Source of the DNA: Enterobacter sp. Bisph1
GTDB lineage: Bacteria > Pseudomonadota > Gammaproteobacteria > Enterobacterales > Enterobacteriaceae
Length of the DNA: 64,000 nt
Assembly (NCBI RefSeq): GCF_000814905.1
Contig: NZ_JXAG01000031.1
Location: 1-64,000 of the forward strand
Direction: 5' to 3'
Shown: positions 63,495 through 64,000 of the stretch, piece by piece
Layout of the letters: every line of letters begins with the position of its first letter
Position numbering within the stretch: position 1 is the stretch's first letter
The notes under the pieces: model-generated
Told to the model about the DNA's origin: nothing
The model's database searches: none
Seen by the model: only the letters and a program-made list of their open reading frames with translations
Made by a program: the position numbers and the translations under genes

Positions 63495-64000
63495 ATGGAA
63501 ACCGGCAACGCATTTGACCTGCGCCTTCCTGCGGAAATGGCAAAAGTCGCCGAGCAGTCTGGATTATATAAAGTCAGCAAGCGGAAAGAGCAGTCATTCT
63601 TCCTCGCAATAACCGCAGGGGTATTTATTTCCATTGCTTTCGTGTTCTACATTACCGTCACCGCTGGCCCTGCGCCGGCTACGGCACTGGCGAAACTGGC
63701 GGGCGGGGTCTGTTTTTCCCTCGGGTTGATTCTGGTGGTGGTCTGCGGTGCGGACCTCTTCACCTCGACGGTACTGACGGTCATGGCGAAAGCCAGCGGG
63801 CTTATTAGCTGGCGGCAGCTCATTGTTAACTGGGTGATTGTCTATTTCGGTAACCTGGTGGGAGCGCTGTTTTTTGTGGCGCTGATCTGGTTTGCCGGGC
63901 AGACGATGAATAGCAACGGCCTGTGGGGGCTGAATGTTCTGCAAACCGCCGATCACAAAATGCATCACACTTTTATTGAAGCAGTTTGTCTCGGCACGCT
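63495..64000 (+). CDS. focB: Formate/nitrite channel, FocA-like (partial, at the focB locus)
   Basis: The first 168 codons of an FNT-family formate channel; the window ends inside the gene. Membrane segments FLAITAGVFISIAFVFYIT, GVCFSLGLILVVVCGADLFTSTV and WVIVYFGNLVGALFFVALIWF and the channel motif LNVLQTADHKMHHTFIEAVCLG are seen. The position after hyfR is that of E. coli focB, but the residues match E. coli FocA more closely (NAFDLRLPAEMAKVAEQSG, DHKMHHTFIEAVCLG). The symbol follows location; the identity is unresolved. Confidence 0.85.
   Translation, partial: METGNAFDLRLPAEMAKVAEQSGLYKVSKRKEQSFFLAITAGVFISIAFVFYITVTAGPAPATALAKLAGGVCFSLGLILVVVCGADLFTSTVLTVMAKASGLISWRQLIVNWVIVYFGNLVGALFFVALIWFAGQTMNSNGLWGLNVLQTADHKMHHTFIEAVCLGT

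Overview
The window is a chromosomal segment of a member of the Enterobacteriaceae. Gene content and order follow the Escherichia coli yfeR to hyf segment closely, and protein lengths and catalytic motifs match. The particular set of absent and added genes suggests an Enterobacter/Kosakonia/Klebsiella-type genus rather than E. coli; I cannot name the species from sequence alone. Most of the DNA is GC-rich. The exception is an AT-rich block at about 17.0-21.2 kb.

Layout. 1-60: 3' end of a tRNA-Lys-like sequence and a terminator. 0.25-2.8 kb: a flxA-like gene with a flagellar sigma-28 promoter, yfeR, yfeH and ypeB. 2.8-6.9 kb: ligA, zipA and cysZ. 7-11 kb: cysK and the PTS operon ptsH-ptsI-crr. 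11-16.7 kb: pdxK and the sulfate/thiosulfate uptake operon cysP-U-W-A with cysM (minus strand). 16.7-21.5 kb: an accessory block where E. coli has ucpA-murRQP-yfeW. 21.5-26 kb: yfeX, yfeY, yfeZ, ypeA, amiA, hemF. 26-34 kb: maeB, talA-tktB, an unknown periplasmic protein, ypfG, nudK. The eut operon found between hemF and maeB in E. coli is absent. 34-40 kb: aegA and acrD; narQ, which lies between them in E. coli, is absent. 40-50.3 kb: ypfM, a GNAT gene, yffB-dapE-ypfN, ypfH, tmcA, ypfJ, purC, bamC, dapA, gcvR, bcp. 50.5-64 kb: the hydrogenase-4 operon hyfABCDEFGHIJ, its regulator hyfR, and a formate channel gene cut by the window end.

How the genes work together. cysZ, cysPUWA, cysK and cysM form one assimilation route: sulfate or thiosulfate import, then cysteine synthesis. 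ptsHI-crr is the general phosphotransfer chain. talA-tktB is the stationary-phase pentose-phosphate pair. dapA, dapE, purC and bamC are housekeeping genes. The hyf cluster encodes a formate-hydrogenlyase-2 type complex. HyfR is a sigma-54 activator, and good sigma-54 (-24/-12) promoter matches lie upstream of hyfA and of the formate channel gene.

The least ordinary part is the accessory block. It holds four consecutive minus-strand genes encoding diverged paralogues of about 250 residues. All four keep an invariant Cys, His and Asp, with His-Asp spacing of exactly 15 residues and a GxCFG...W / H...FFDxNxG layout. This resembles YopT/AvrPphB-type (clan CA, family C58) cysteine proteases. Three of the four carry the same promoter-like motif 71-72 nt upstream of the start codon. 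This looks like a family of putative protease effectors or toxins that expanded by tandem duplication. The functional assignment is an inference from motifs and needs structure or profile searches.
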